The notes beneath the pieces were generated by a model that was not told the DNA's origin, ran no database searches, and saw nothing but the letters and a program-made list of their open reading frames with translations. A program made the position numbers and the translations under genes. Of a stretch of 18,428 bases of DNA, positions 1 to 7,296 are shown one piece after another. Source of the stretch: Paracoccaceae bacterium. Its GTDB lineage: Bacteria > Pseudomonadota > Alphaproteobacteria > Rhodobacterales > Rhodobacteraceae. The stretch lies in the NCBI GenBank assembly GCA_021648225.1, contig JAKITE010000050.1:1-18428 (forward strand), in the 5' to 3' direction. Position 1 is the stretch's first letter. Each line of letters begins with the position of its first letter.

Positions 1-2609
1 TAAAAGACCCGGAATCAACCCCGCAACACACGCCTTGGTGGCTGTTGATGCTGCGGTTATTGGCGCTGGCGGCGGCGATATTTGCCTTTGCCGAACCGGT
101 GTTGAACCCGCGAAATGATGAAGGCGGTTCAGGGCGGTTGCTGGTTTTGCTGGATGCAAGCTGGGCCAGTGCGGATGATTGGAGCGAACGCCAAGACCGG
201 CTGGATACCATTCTGGCCGGTGCCACCCGCGACGGGCGCGCAGTCGCGTTGCGGCTGTTAACAGCACCTCTGCCCCCCGAGGCTGATCTGGGTTTTGCCG
301 CCCCGCAAAACTGGGTGCCGCTGGTAGCAGGGCTGGAACCAAATGCATGGGATGCAGACCGCGCCGGATTTGCGGCTTGGCTGGCAGAAAACCCGCAAGA
401 AGATTTTGAAACCATTTGGCTAAGCGATGGCTTGGGGCCGGATGCGGGGCTTGCTGCTGCATTGCAGGAATTTGGCAAGGTTACGATTGTTACCGCCATG
501 CCGGATCAGCTGGCGCTGTTGCCTGCGTTTTTAACACCGGAAGGTTTGGCAGTGCCGGTTTTGCGCAGCAGCGATGGCGCTGCGCGCAAGGTGCAGTTAC
601 AGGCGATCGGGCCAACCCCTGCTGGGGTTACACAGGTATTATGGCAGACCGAAATAGAATTCGAGGCCGGCCAAACCCGCGTTGAGGCACTATTTGATAT
701 GCCGCTGGAATTGCGTAACCGTGTACGGCGCATTGCATTGGTCGGGGTGCAATCCGCCGGTGCGGTGGTGCTGGCCGATGGCGGATTGCAGCGCCGCAAG
801 GTCGGGCTTTATGCGCCCCGACAAATGCAGGAAGGCCCGCAATTGGTCGCGCCATTATTTTACCTGCGCAAGGCACTGGCACCTTCGGCAGAATTGATCG
901 AGGCGGGGCTGGAAGATCTGTTGCAAGCCGCGCCGGATGTGCTGGTTTTTGCCGATATTGGTGAATTAAGCCAGCGGGAAACCGAACGGGTGCTGGAATG
1001 GGTTGAGAATGGCGGCACCTTGCTGCGCTTTGCCGGCCCTCGGCTGGCGGCCAATACAAGGGGCATTGCGGATCAAGACCCGTTATTGCCGGTGCGGCTT
1101 CGCGCCGGTGGCCGCAGCCTTGGCGGCGCCATGACATGGGATTCCCCCAAGCGCCTGCGCCCCTTTCCCGATGACGGGGTTTTTGCAGGGCTGACCGCCC
1201 CCGACGAGGTTGAAATTCGCGCACAGGTTCTAGCCCAGCCAGACCCTGATTTGCCCGGTCGGGTGTTGGCCGCACTGGAAGACGGCACGCCGCTGGTCAC
1301 CGGCATAAATCAGGGGCAGGGGCGGATTATCCTGTTTCATGTCACCGCCAATGCCGAATGGTCAAACCTGCCGCTTTCGGGCTTGTTTGTGGATATGTTA
1401 ACCCGCCTTTCGGTCAGCTCCGGTGGTGGCGCGGTTGAGGCCAAAGACCTTGAAGGTCAGGTCTGGACACCGGTTTTGGTGTTAAACGGGTTTGGCACCC
1501 TGACCGAATCCGATAATCTGGCGGCGGTTGCGGGCGTTGATCTGGGGGTTTTCCCGCGCAGCGCCGCCACCCCGCCGGGCATGTATCAAAATAACGAGCG
1601 CGATGTTGCGATCAATCTGCTACCGGCTGACTTTACCTTGGAAACCCTGTCTGGCCTGCCCACCGGCATTACCCAAAGCGGGTTTTCGCAAGGCTCTGAA
1701 ACTTTGCTGAAGCCGCTATTGCTGGGGCTGGCGATGATTTTGCTAATCATTGATATTATGGCGACATTATTTGTGTCTGGCCGCTTGATCGGCCCGCGCG
1801 CTGCCAGTGTTTTGCTGGCATTTATGGCGTTTAATGTTGCGGATGCCCAAGCACAGGATAACGCCCTGATTGCCGCCAATAACACGGTTCTGGCCTATGT
1901 TATCACAGGCGATCAACGCATTGATGCCATCAGCCAGGCGGGGCTTTCCGGCCTGTCAAAAACCTTGTTTGATCGCACTTCGATTGAGCCGGTTGAGCCG
2001 ATGGGCATTGATATAGAAAACGATGATATTTCGATTATCCCGTTTTTATATTGGCCGATAACCCAGCTTCAGGCCTCGCTTTCGGATGCGGCGGTAACAC
2101 GGGTGAATGCGTTTTTACGCAATGGCGGCATGATCATGTTTGACACCCGCGACGCCCATCTGGGGCAGGGGTTTGGCGGTGGCTCTGCCAACGGGCTGGT
2201 GTTGCAACGGCTGGCGCAGCAGCTTGAAATCCCGCCGCTGGCGCCGATAGAATCCGACCATGTGCTGACCCGCAGTTTTTACCTGCTGGAGGTGTTCCCG
2301 GGCCGTTGGCGCGATGGCACGGTCTGGGTCGAGGCTCCGACGCAACTGACCACCATCGAGGGCGCACCGTTTCGTAACCTGAATGACGGGGTAACGCCGG
2401 TGATTATTGGCGGCAATGACTGGGCCTCGGCCTGGGCAATATCCCCCAATGGGCGGCCGATGTATCCGGTCGGGATGGGGCGATCGGGTGATCGGCAACG
2501 CGAATTGGCGCTGCGGTTCGGGGTGAATTTAATTATGTATGTGATGACCGGAAATTATAAATCCGATCAGGTGCATGTGCCGGCATTGCTGGAAAGGCTG
2601 GGCCAATGA
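1..2609 (+). CDS. DUF4159 / BatA-type membrane protein, 5'-truncated
   Basis: The reading frame is open from base 3 with no start before it, so the gene begins upstream; 868 residues are visible and perhaps 60-70 are missing by comparison with the family. The TTG/ATG near base 45 lies inside a transmembrane segment (the PWWLLMLRLLALAAAIFAF stretch) and is not a plausible start. This segment is typical of the aerotolerance-regulator (BatA) N-terminal domain. A second membrane helix lies near visible residues 569-595. It is followed at once by a signal-peptide-like stretch ending AQA-QD, and then by a DUF4159 domain (about 620-860) with the family pattern GGMIMFDTRDAH. No cysteine is present. 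Families of this kind usually sit beside moxR and DUF58 genes and are thought to act in the envelope; the molecular function is unknown. The stop overlaps the next start by ATGA, so the two are probably translated together. Family call firm, role inferred. Confidence 0.88.
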   Translation, partial: KDPESTPQHTPWWLLMLRLLALAAAIFAFAEPVLNPRNDEGGSGRLLVLLDASWASADDWSERQDRLDTILAGATRDGRAVALRLLTAPLPPEADLGFAAPQNWVPLVAGLEPNAWDADRAGFAAWLAENPQEDFETIWLSDGLGPDAGLAAALQEFGKVTIVTAMPDQLALLPAFLTPEGLAVPVLRSSDGAARKVQLQAIGPTPAGVTQVLWQTEIEFEAGQTRVEALFDMPLELRNRVRRIALVGVQSAGAVVLADGGLQRRKVGLYAPRQMQEGPQLVAPLFYLRKALAPSAELIEAGLEDLLQAAPDVLVFADIGELSQRETERVLEWVENGGTLLRFAGPRLAANTRGIADQDPLLPVRLRAGGRSLGGAMTWDSPKRLRPFPDDGVFAGLTAPDEVEIRAQVLAQPDPDLPGRVLAALEDGTPLVTGINQGQGRIILFHVTANAEWSNLPLSGLFVDMLTRLSVSSGGGAVEAKDLEGQVWTPVLVLNGFGTLTESDNLAAVAGVDLGVFPRSAATPPGMYQNNERDVAINLLPADFTLETLSGLPTGITQSGFSQGSETLLKPLLLGLAMILLIIDIMATLFVSGRLIGPRAASVLLAFMAFNVADAQAQDNALIAANNTVLAYVITGDQRIDAISQAGLSGLSKTLFDRTSIEPVEPMGIDIENDDISIIPFLYWPITQLQASLSDAAVTRVNAFLRNGGMIMFDTRDAHLGQGFGGGSANGLVLQRLAQQLEIPPLAPIESDHVLTRSFYLLEVFPGRWRDGTVWVEAPTQLTTIEGAPFRNLNDGVTPVIIGGNDWASAWAISPNGRPMYPVGMGRSGDRQRELALRFGVNLIMYVMTGNYKSDQVHVPALLERLGQ

Positions 2610-4660
2610 TTTCCGCACTGGTGTTTGACCCGCTTTTGCCATGGGTTTTTGTCGGTTTGCTTGGCTTGGCAGCATTGCTTTCGCTTGGCTTTGGCATTTG
2701 GCGCGGCTTGCCGGGCTGGTTTTTACGCGGCATTGCGCTGATGGCACTTGGCTTGGCCTTGCTAAACCCGCTTTGGAAACAGGAAGACCGGCTGTATCAG
2801 CAGGATATCGCGATTATAGTGGTTGATGAAAGCAGCTCTCGAACCTTGGGGGAACGCAGCGAACAGACCAGACAGGCATTGGCCGAGGTGCAGGATGCGC
2901 TGGCGGCTTTTGACGGGTCTTTGCAGGTTGAAATCATAACCGTTGGCGATGCGGGCCGCGATGGCACCTTGCTGCTTTCGGCATTGTCCGAGGCAGCGGG
3001 CGCGCATTCAGCCAACCGCATTGCCGCCGCCATTCTGATCACGGATGGTCAGATAAACGATGTTGACGCGCTATCGGATTTCCCCGCGCCGGTGCATCAG
3101 TTAACCACTGGCGCGCCGTTTGAATGGGATCGGCGCATTATTGTAAAAACCGCGCCTGCTTATGGCATTGTCGGCGAACCGGTGCAGGTTGTGGTGCGGA
3201 TCGAAGATTTGGGCAACGCCCCCGCAAGCACCGGCGTTGCCAGCGTGATTGCCTCGGTTGACGGCGGTGCAGAACAGCAATTTACCTTGCCGTTAAACGA
3301 AGATATTCCCCTGTCGCTGGCCGTGGATCATGCCGGTATCAACCTGCTGGAAATCCGCACCCCGCCGGTTGCGGGCGAGCTGACCGACCAGAACAACCGC
3401 GCCATTCTTTCCCTGAACGGGGTGCGAGACCGGTTGCGGGTGTTGCTGATTTCGGGTGAACCCTATGCAGGGGAACGCACATGGCGCAACCTGCTAAAGG
3501 CGGATTCCTCGGTTGATCTGGTGCATTTCACCATCCTGCGCCCGCCCAATAAACAAGACGGGGTGCCTTATGAAGAACTGTCCCTGATTGCCTTTCCAAC
3601 CCAGGAATTATTCATGGATAAAATCGACGATTTCGATTTGATTATTTTTGACAGGTTTCGCCGTCAAGGCGTGCTGCCAGAGGCATATCTGGAAAATGTG
3701 GTGCGATATGTGCGTGATGGCGGTGCAATTCTGGTGGCCTCCGGTCCTTCTTTTGCTGCTGTGGAAAGCCTGTATCGCACGCCGTTGCGGGCTATTTTAC
3801 CCGCCGCGCCAACCGGCCGTGTGATCGAACAGGGCTTTACGCCATTGATTTCCGAACTGGGGCAGCGCCATCCGGTGACCGAAGGGTTACAAACCGGATT
3901 ACCTGATGAAATGCCTGATTGGGGCCGTTGGTTTCGCATAATCGAGGTGGTGCCGACCTCCGGTTATACCTTGATGGAAGGGCCAAATAACCTGCCGCTA
4001 TTGCAGCTTGATCGTGTCGGTCGTGGCCGGTTGGCGCTGCTGGCATCGGATCAGGCATGGCTGTGGAGCCGTGGTTTTGAAGGCGGCGGCCCGCAACGCG
4101 AATTACTGCGCCGCTTGGCCCATTGGCTGATGCAGGAGCCGGAATTGGAAGAAAACGTGCTGCAAGCCACGGCGCTGGGCATGTCCGTAGTGGTTGATCG
4201 GCAAATGCTGGATGGCGAGGTTGGCATGCTGGAGGTGATTTCGCCCTCGGGGCAGGTCCAGATGCTGGAATTTGAACAGCTAGGCCCGGGGCGTTGGCGC
4301 AGCGCATTTGAAGCCGATGAAAGCGGGGTTTATCGTCTGTCCGAAGATACGGTTACCACGGTGGTGGCCACCGGCCCGGCCACGCCGATCGAATTTGAAA
4401 ACCCGATTTCGACCACAGAATTGCTGGCCCCGCTGGTCGGGGTTACCGATGGCGGCAGCTTTTTGATTTCAGACGGGGTGCCCAATTTTCGGCAGGTGAA
4501 TGCGGGGCGCACCTCGGCGGGGCGCAACTGGGCAGGTCTGGTGCGCCGCGATGCGTTTCAGGTGCAGGATTTGCGCCTGACACCATTGGCCAAAGGCTGG
4601 ATATACCTGTTGATTGCGGCATTTTTCAGCCTGATGGCATGGCGGTATGAGGGGCGATGA
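2606..4660 (+). CDS. Membrane-anchored protein with VWA-like and glutamine-amidotransferase-like regions
   Basis: This 684-residue protein has two N-terminal membrane helices (about residues 12-31 and 36-55) and one at the C-terminus (about 661-678). The large middle part is therefore probably on the outer face of the inner membrane. After helix two comes a von Willebrand A-like strand with D74-E-S76-S-S78, which fits the metal-binding DxSxS pattern. Near residues 275-400 there is a class I glutamine-amidotransferase-like fold (RVLLISGEPY, then DLIIFDRF and RDGGAILVASGPS). The protein has no cysteine at all, so it cannot be an active amidotransferase and the fold is presumably used for binding. 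The start ATG overlaps the DUF4159 stop (ATGA) and its own stop overlaps ogt (ATGA). The pairing with DUF4159 proteins is common in alphaproteobacteria; the joint function is unknown. No catalytic role is claimed here. Confidence 0.85.
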   Translation: MISALVFDPLLPWVFVGLLGLAALLSLGFGIWRGLPGWFLRGIALMALGLALLNPLWKQEDRLYQQDIAIIVVDESSSRTLGERSEQTRQALAEVQDALAAFDGSLQVEIITVGDAGRDGTLLLSALSEAAGAHSANRIAAAILITDGQINDVDALSDFPAPVHQLTTGAPFEWDRRIIVKTAPAYGIVGEPVQVVVRIEDLGNAPASTGVASVIASVDGGAEQQFTLPLNEDIPLSLAVDHAGINLLEIRTPPVAGELTDQNNRAILSLNGVRDRLRVLLISGEPYAGERTWRNLLKADSSVDLVHFTILRPPNKQDGVPYEELSLIAFPTQELFMDKIDDFDLIIFDRFRRQGVLPEAYLENVVRYVRDGGAILVASGPSFAAVESLYRTPLRAILPAAPTGRVIEQGFTPLISELGQRHPVTEGLQTGLPDEMPDWGRWFRIIEVVPTSGYTLMEGPNNLPLLQLDRVGRGRLALLASDQAWLWSRGFEGGGPQRELLRRLAHWLMQEPELEENVLQATALGMSVVVDRQMLDGEVGMLEVISPSGQVQMLEFEQLGPGRWRSAFEADESGVYRLSEDTVTTVVATGPATPIEFENPISTTELLAPLVGVTDGGSFLISDGVPNFRQVNAGRTSAGRNWAGLVRRDAFQVQDLRLTPLAKGWIYLLIAAFFSLMAWRYEGR

Positions 4661-5115
4661 TTGCCATTGCCACCCTGCAAACCCCGTTTGGCAATTGGGG
4701 ATTGGCGGCGGATAAAAATGCAATCACCGGATTGATCTGGAATGCCGAACCTTTGGGCGAAATATCCCCGCTTTTGGCTGAGGGAATAAAGCAGTTGCAG
4801 GCCTATATTGATGGTCGATTACAGGTGTTTGATCTGCCGCTGGCCCCCAAAGGCTCAGCCTTTCAGCAAAAGGTTTTTGCGGCAATGCTGGATATTCCCT
4901 TTGGCCAGACCGTTACTTACGGCGATATTGCAAAATCGCTGGATTGCCCCGCCCAGCCGGTCGGGCAGGCCTGCGGGGCCAATCCCATTCCGATCATTAT
5001 TCCCTGCCACAGGGTTTTGGCAAAATCCGGCATTGGCGGTTTTTCCGGCCATGGCGGGGTTGAGGGCAAAATCGCTTTGTTAAAATTTGAGGACGGCTTT
5101 CCGTTTCTGATCTAG
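4657..5115 (+). CDS. ogt: Methylated-DNA--protein-cysteine methyltransferase (O6-alkylguanine repair)
   Basis: The 152-residue protein is a one-use DNA repair enzyme: it moves the alkyl group from O6-alkylguanine onto its own cysteine in the cytoplasm. The hallmark IIIPCHRV motif is present with the acceptor Cys117, preceded by the winged-helix region (FAAMLDIPFGQTVTYGDIA, residues 74-92) and a GANPIP turn. An N-terminal ribonuclease-like domain of typical length covers about residues 1-65. The position that holds the DNA-intruding arginine finger in human AGT (KAARAVG) reads PAQPVG here, so Gln100 replaces it. The start overlaps the upstream stop by ATGA, so it is the last gene of the DUF4159 operon; no SOS- or Ada-type site was seen because there is no separate promoter gap. 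Function is confident; why it is coupled to membrane proteins is not known. Confidence 0.94.
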   Translation: MIAIATLQTPFGNWGLAADKNAITGLIWNAEPLGEISPLLAEGIKQLQAYIDGRLQVFDLPLAPKGSAFQQKVFAAMLDIPFGQTVTYGDIAKSLDCPAQPVGQACGANPIPIIIPCHRVLAKSGIGGFSGHGGVEGKIALLKFEDGFPFLI

Positions 5116-5172
5116 CAAGACTGCCGTTGGCCATGGCCTCGCTTCGCTCGGCCTACCCACCGCGCGCTGCTG

Positions 5173-5216
5173 TCAGGCCGTATTAACGCCTGCGGCGTAT
5201 ATTTGCGCTTGCCTGA
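5173..5216. repeat. Nested inverted repeat, possible terminator of the ogt operon
   Basis: An outer stem TCAGGC (5173-5178) / GCCTGA (5211-5216) encloses an inner hairpin ACGCC-tgc-GGCGT (5186-5198) followed by ATATTT. All pairs were read directly. It lies 58 bases after the ogt stop, so on the + strand it could act as a weak terminator. The symmetric, two-level structure would also fit a REP-like repeat. A single copy was seen in this window. Confidence 0.4.
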
Positions 5217-5272
5217 TACTTTCGGAGACCTTGCGTCGGGCTTGCAGATTTCAACACTGGTAGCGGTCGATC

Positions 5273-5290
5273 AAAAAAAACGGCTTGCCG
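5273..5290 (-). terminator. Intrinsic-terminator-like hairpin with eight Ts (- strand)
   Basis: Read on the - strand, CGGCAAGCCG (3 G-C pairs plus possible wobble pairs outside) runs straight into eight Ts. The stem is short, so strength is doubtful. It lies about 290 bases downstream of the - strand VOC gene, leaving room for a long 3' tail or a separate small RNA that ends here. Confidence 0.35.
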
Positions 5291-5405
5291 CCAGCGCACT
5301 GACAAAACCGCCCTCAACCGGCGTAGGCACCAACCGACGCAAAGTCGCCAACCACTACCGCTGTATCCTTCGAAATGCAGCACCCGATAAAGGCAACAAT
5401 TTGAA

Positions 5406-5426
5406 CCGCATTTGAATAAAATGCGG
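5406..5426. repeat. Perfect 8-bp inverted repeat
   Basis: CCGCATTT (5406-5413), a 5-base loop, then AAATGCGG (5419-5426). The match is exact. There is no T run directly after it on either strand, so it is not a standard terminator; an RNA hairpin or a protein-binding site are both possible. Confidence 0.5.
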
Positions 5427-5440
5427 CGCTTTCGCGTGCG

Positions 5441-5468
5441 ATAAAACGTCTAAGATATTTGGTTTTAT
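5441..5468. repeat. 7-bp inverted repeat with 14-base spacer
   Basis: ATAAAAC (5441-5447) and GTTTTAT (5462-5468) are exact inverse complements across an AT-rich spacer. It sits 14 bases after the previous inverted repeat. AT-rich half-sites this long can arise by chance in such sequence, so only the structure itself is claimed. Confidence 0.3.
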
Positions 5469-5579
5469 GTTATGAGATTGATCCGATGGCAGCTTTGATC
5501 CCATTTTGCCAATCTTCTGGAACGCGGCCCCTAGGTCTGACATGTGAACAATGCTCTGTTGTCGCCTGTGTAACCTGCG

Positions 5580-5996
5580 CTACCCCTCTCGTCCGGGTTC
5601 AATCGGATCGTTGGAGAACAGTGCGATCTTGTTGCCTTGAGGGTCGCGAAGGTAGCCAACATAAAAACGAGGTCCATACAAAGTGCGAAAGCCCGGCTGG
5701 CCCTCGTCAAAGCCGCCTGCGGCAAGCGCGGCGGCGTGGAGGTCACGAACCTGCTTTTGACTGCGCGCCTCGAATGCGATCATAGCACCGTTCCCGGCCG
5801 AGGCCGGATGTCCATCGAAGGTTGGCTTAACGTAGAAGTCTGGCAGAGCAGCAGACTGACCCGGTTGTTCGGGCAGCGCATAACTTAAACCCTCAAAACC
5901 CTCCTTCAGTCCGTAATCAAGGGCTGGCAGGAACGCAGAGTAAAACCGTTTCGCGCGAGCGATATTATCAGCACCGACGGTGACGTAGGCAATCAT
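5580..5996 (-). CDS. VOC (glyoxalase/bleomycin-resistance fold) family protein
   Basis: The 138-residue protein has the single-module VOC fold with paired beta-alpha-beta-beta-beta units: MIAYVTVGADNIARAKRFYS at the start, the GAMIAFEARS strand in the middle, and the closing FYVGYLRDPQGNKIALFS signature. Family members bind a metal and act on many small molecules (glyoxalases, dioxygenases, antibiotic-binding proteins); the substrate cannot be told from the sequence, and similar proteins are often annotated lactoylglutathione lyase without proof. The start has a good ribosome site: AAGGAA lies 8 bases before the ATG. The gene stands alone between two gene-poor stretches of 464 and 374 bases, unlike the tight operons around it, which may mean it was inserted between ogt and xerC. 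Confidence 0.85.
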   Translation of the reverse strand: MIAYVTVGADNIARAKRFYSAFLPALDYGLKEGFEGLSYALPEQPGQSAALPDFYVKPTFDGHPASAGNGAMIAFEARSQKQVRDLHAAALAAGGFDEGQPGFRTLYGPRFYVGYLRDPQGNKIALFSNDPIEPGREG

Positions 5997-6205
5997 GCTG
6001 CATGTTCCTTTTCTGAAGTTTGGTTATTGCAACGGATTTGCTGTATTATGGTAGACCAACACACAATTTTGCTCAATACCCGCTACACGAAACGACGCAT
6101 GATTGACCATTTCGGTATATTGCGGCTAGAGGCTTGAAGTAGTCATTCGCACGTTGGCAAAATCACACCGAAACGGGCAGTTTGTTGAGCGGTTCCCTCA
6201 AAGCC

Positions 6206-6260
6206 GACATTGATGCAATTATAGCGAAAGTTCACTTTGCCCACATAATGGACATTGATG
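6206..6260. repeat. Two direct copies of a 10-mer
   Basis: GACATTGATG occurs exactly at 6206-6215 and 6251-6260, a 45-base period. It lies in the gene-free stretch. It might be a regulator's paired half-site or chance. Confidence 0.3.
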
Positions 6261-6340
6261 GATAATTATCTTACAGGATCAAAATTGGTCAGCCCCTCAC
6301 CCACCCATATTCTATTTCGTAAAAATATCCGCAGGGTGAA

Positions 6341-6370
6341 TTGAGCAAAGCTCAAGAGGGGCAGCAGCCC
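6341..6370 (-). terminator. Tandem hairpins after xerC (- strand)
   Basis: Directly after the xerC stop on the - strand come GGGC-tgct-GCCC (6370-6359) and TTGAGC-ttt-GCTCAA (6355-6341), both perfect stems. A TATTTTTAC tract follows only some 12 bases later, so this is an imperfect intrinsic terminator. Its position at the end of the tal-DUF484-xerC operon supports the call. Confidence 0.45.
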
Positions 6371-7267
6371 TTACTTTCCTCGCGCTTTTGGGTGGCTTTT
6401 ATTATAAACCTCCATCAACCGCGCCTGATCAACCCCTGTATATATCTGCGTGGTCGACAATGATGCATGGCCCAGCAATTCCTGAATGGTGCGTAAATCG
6501 CCACCGGCCTCCAACAGATGCGTGGCAAAAGAATGCCGCAATGCGTGCGGCGTAGTGGTTGCCGGCAGGCCCAACTGGTTACGCATGTTTTGCATCAGCA
6601 ATTGCACCGCCCGCGCCCCTAACCGCCTGCCGCGAATGCCGATAAACAGCGGCCCGTCCGGTGCCAGATCATACGGGCAGGCTTTCAAATATGCCTCAAC
6701 AGCTGCTCGCGCCACGGGCAAAACCGGCAACAGGCGTTCTTTGCCACCCTTGCCGGTAATGCGTAAAACCTCGGGTAAGGGCGCATCAAAACGGTTCAGC
6801 CCCAAAGCCTCGGAAATCCGCATTCCGCAGCCATATAGCAGGGTGATCACCGCAGTATCACGGGCCGAAACCCATGCTTCCTTGTGCTGCACATCCACCA
6901 GATCAATCAGATCAACCGCCGCAGCTGCACTAACCGGCCGGGGCAGTCGCAGTTTTGCACGCGGCCCGCGCATGGTCGAAACCGCAGCGGCATCTATGCC
7001 TTCCACCTCTGCCAGCCAGCGATAAAAGCTTTTCACGGCGGAAAGCTGCCGCGCCAGACTGCGCGCCGCAATGCCACGTTGGCGCTCGGCTGCCATCCAT
7101 GCCCGCATATCGGTGACAGAAATCGCGCCAAGGCTACGTTTGCCAATATCGCCAGCTTTATACTGCGTTAAAAACCCCAGAAACCCCGAGACATCGCGCC
7201 GGTAGGCCTCAATGGTTTTGTCGCTGGCGCCTTGCAAACCACCAAGGCGCAGCAGCCATGTTTCCAT
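6371..7267 (-). CDS. xerC: Tyrosine recombinase XerC
   Basis: This 298-residue recombinase acts with XerD at the chromosomal dif site to resolve dimers before cell division. All catalytic residues are in place: Arg150 (CGMRISEAL), Lys173 (TGKGGKE), His241 and Arg244 (HALRHSFATH), His267 (LLGHAS) and the nucleophile Tyr276 (TTQIYTGV). The N-terminal SAM-like DNA-binding domain covers about residues 1-100. It follows a DUF484 gene, the same neighbour as in E. coli, which favours XerC over XerD or a phage integrase. The frame stays open upstream of the ATG through the 29-base gap and no good ribosome site precedes the ATG. A slightly earlier non-ATG start (for example ATT at 7297-7295) is possible, and the true N-terminus may be about ten residues longer. 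Confidence 0.93.
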   Translation of the reverse strand: METWLLRLGGLQGASDKTIEAYRRDVSGFLGFLTQYKAGDIGKRSLGAISVTDMRAWMAAERQRGIAARSLARQLSAVKSFYRWLAEVEGIDAAAVSTMRGPRAKLRLPRPVSAAAAVDLIDLVDVQHKEAWVSARDTAVITLLYGCGMRISEALGLNRFDAPLPEVLRITGKGGKERLLPVLPVARAAVEAYLKACPYDLAPDGPLFIGIRGRRLGARAVQLLMQNMRNQLGLPATTTPHALRHSFATHLLEAGGDLRTIQELLGHASLSTTQIYTGVDQARLMEVYNKSHPKARGK

Positions 7268-7296
7268 CAGATCAACCGCTTGTGGCGACCCGATAA

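Larger units (their letters stand above)
5116..5579. other. Gene-poor intergenic region with several inverted repeats
   Basis: This 464-base stretch lies between the ogt stop and the end of the VOC gene. No open frame in it looks like a recognisable protein. It starts with a GGCCATGGCC palindrome (5129-5138) and an imperfect GC hairpin (5135-5153). Then come a nested inverted repeat, a hairpin with a poly-T run when read on the - strand, and two AT-rich inverted repeats, each listed separately. It could contain the transcript ends of the two converging genes, a small RNA, or the decayed remains of an inserted element. Confidence 0.6.
5997..6370. other. Intergenic region of 374 bases without a gene
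   Basis: No convincing open frame was found. The part nearest 5996 holds the VOC ribosome site and presumably its promoter, though no clear -35/-10 pair is visible. The part from about 6130 to 6260 (CATTCGCACGTTG, then AAAGCCGACATTGATG) looks to me like a degenerate form of a non-coding motif seen widely between genes in Roseobacter-group genomes; this is from memory and was not searched. The part next to xerC carries hairpins listed separately. Confidence 0.5.

Noticed and set aside
628..1275. A 215-residue - strand frame.
   Set aside because: It is the shadow of the DUF4159 gene and has the Pro/Arg-rich look of antisense frames.
5355..5543. A 62-residue open frame on the - strand between ogt and the VOC gene.
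   Set aside because: No ribosome site, no recognisable motif, and it runs through two inverted repeats; it is more likely chance or part of a non-coding RNA.
5459..5785. A 108-residue + strand frame with several cysteines.
   Set aside because: Its second half lies opposite the well-supported VOC gene and its first half has no family resemblance.
6371..7267. The tyrosine recombinase as the integrase of a mobile element.
   Set aside because: Its DUF484 neighbour and operon are the normal housekeeping XerC context; no attachment repeats or cargo genes were seen.
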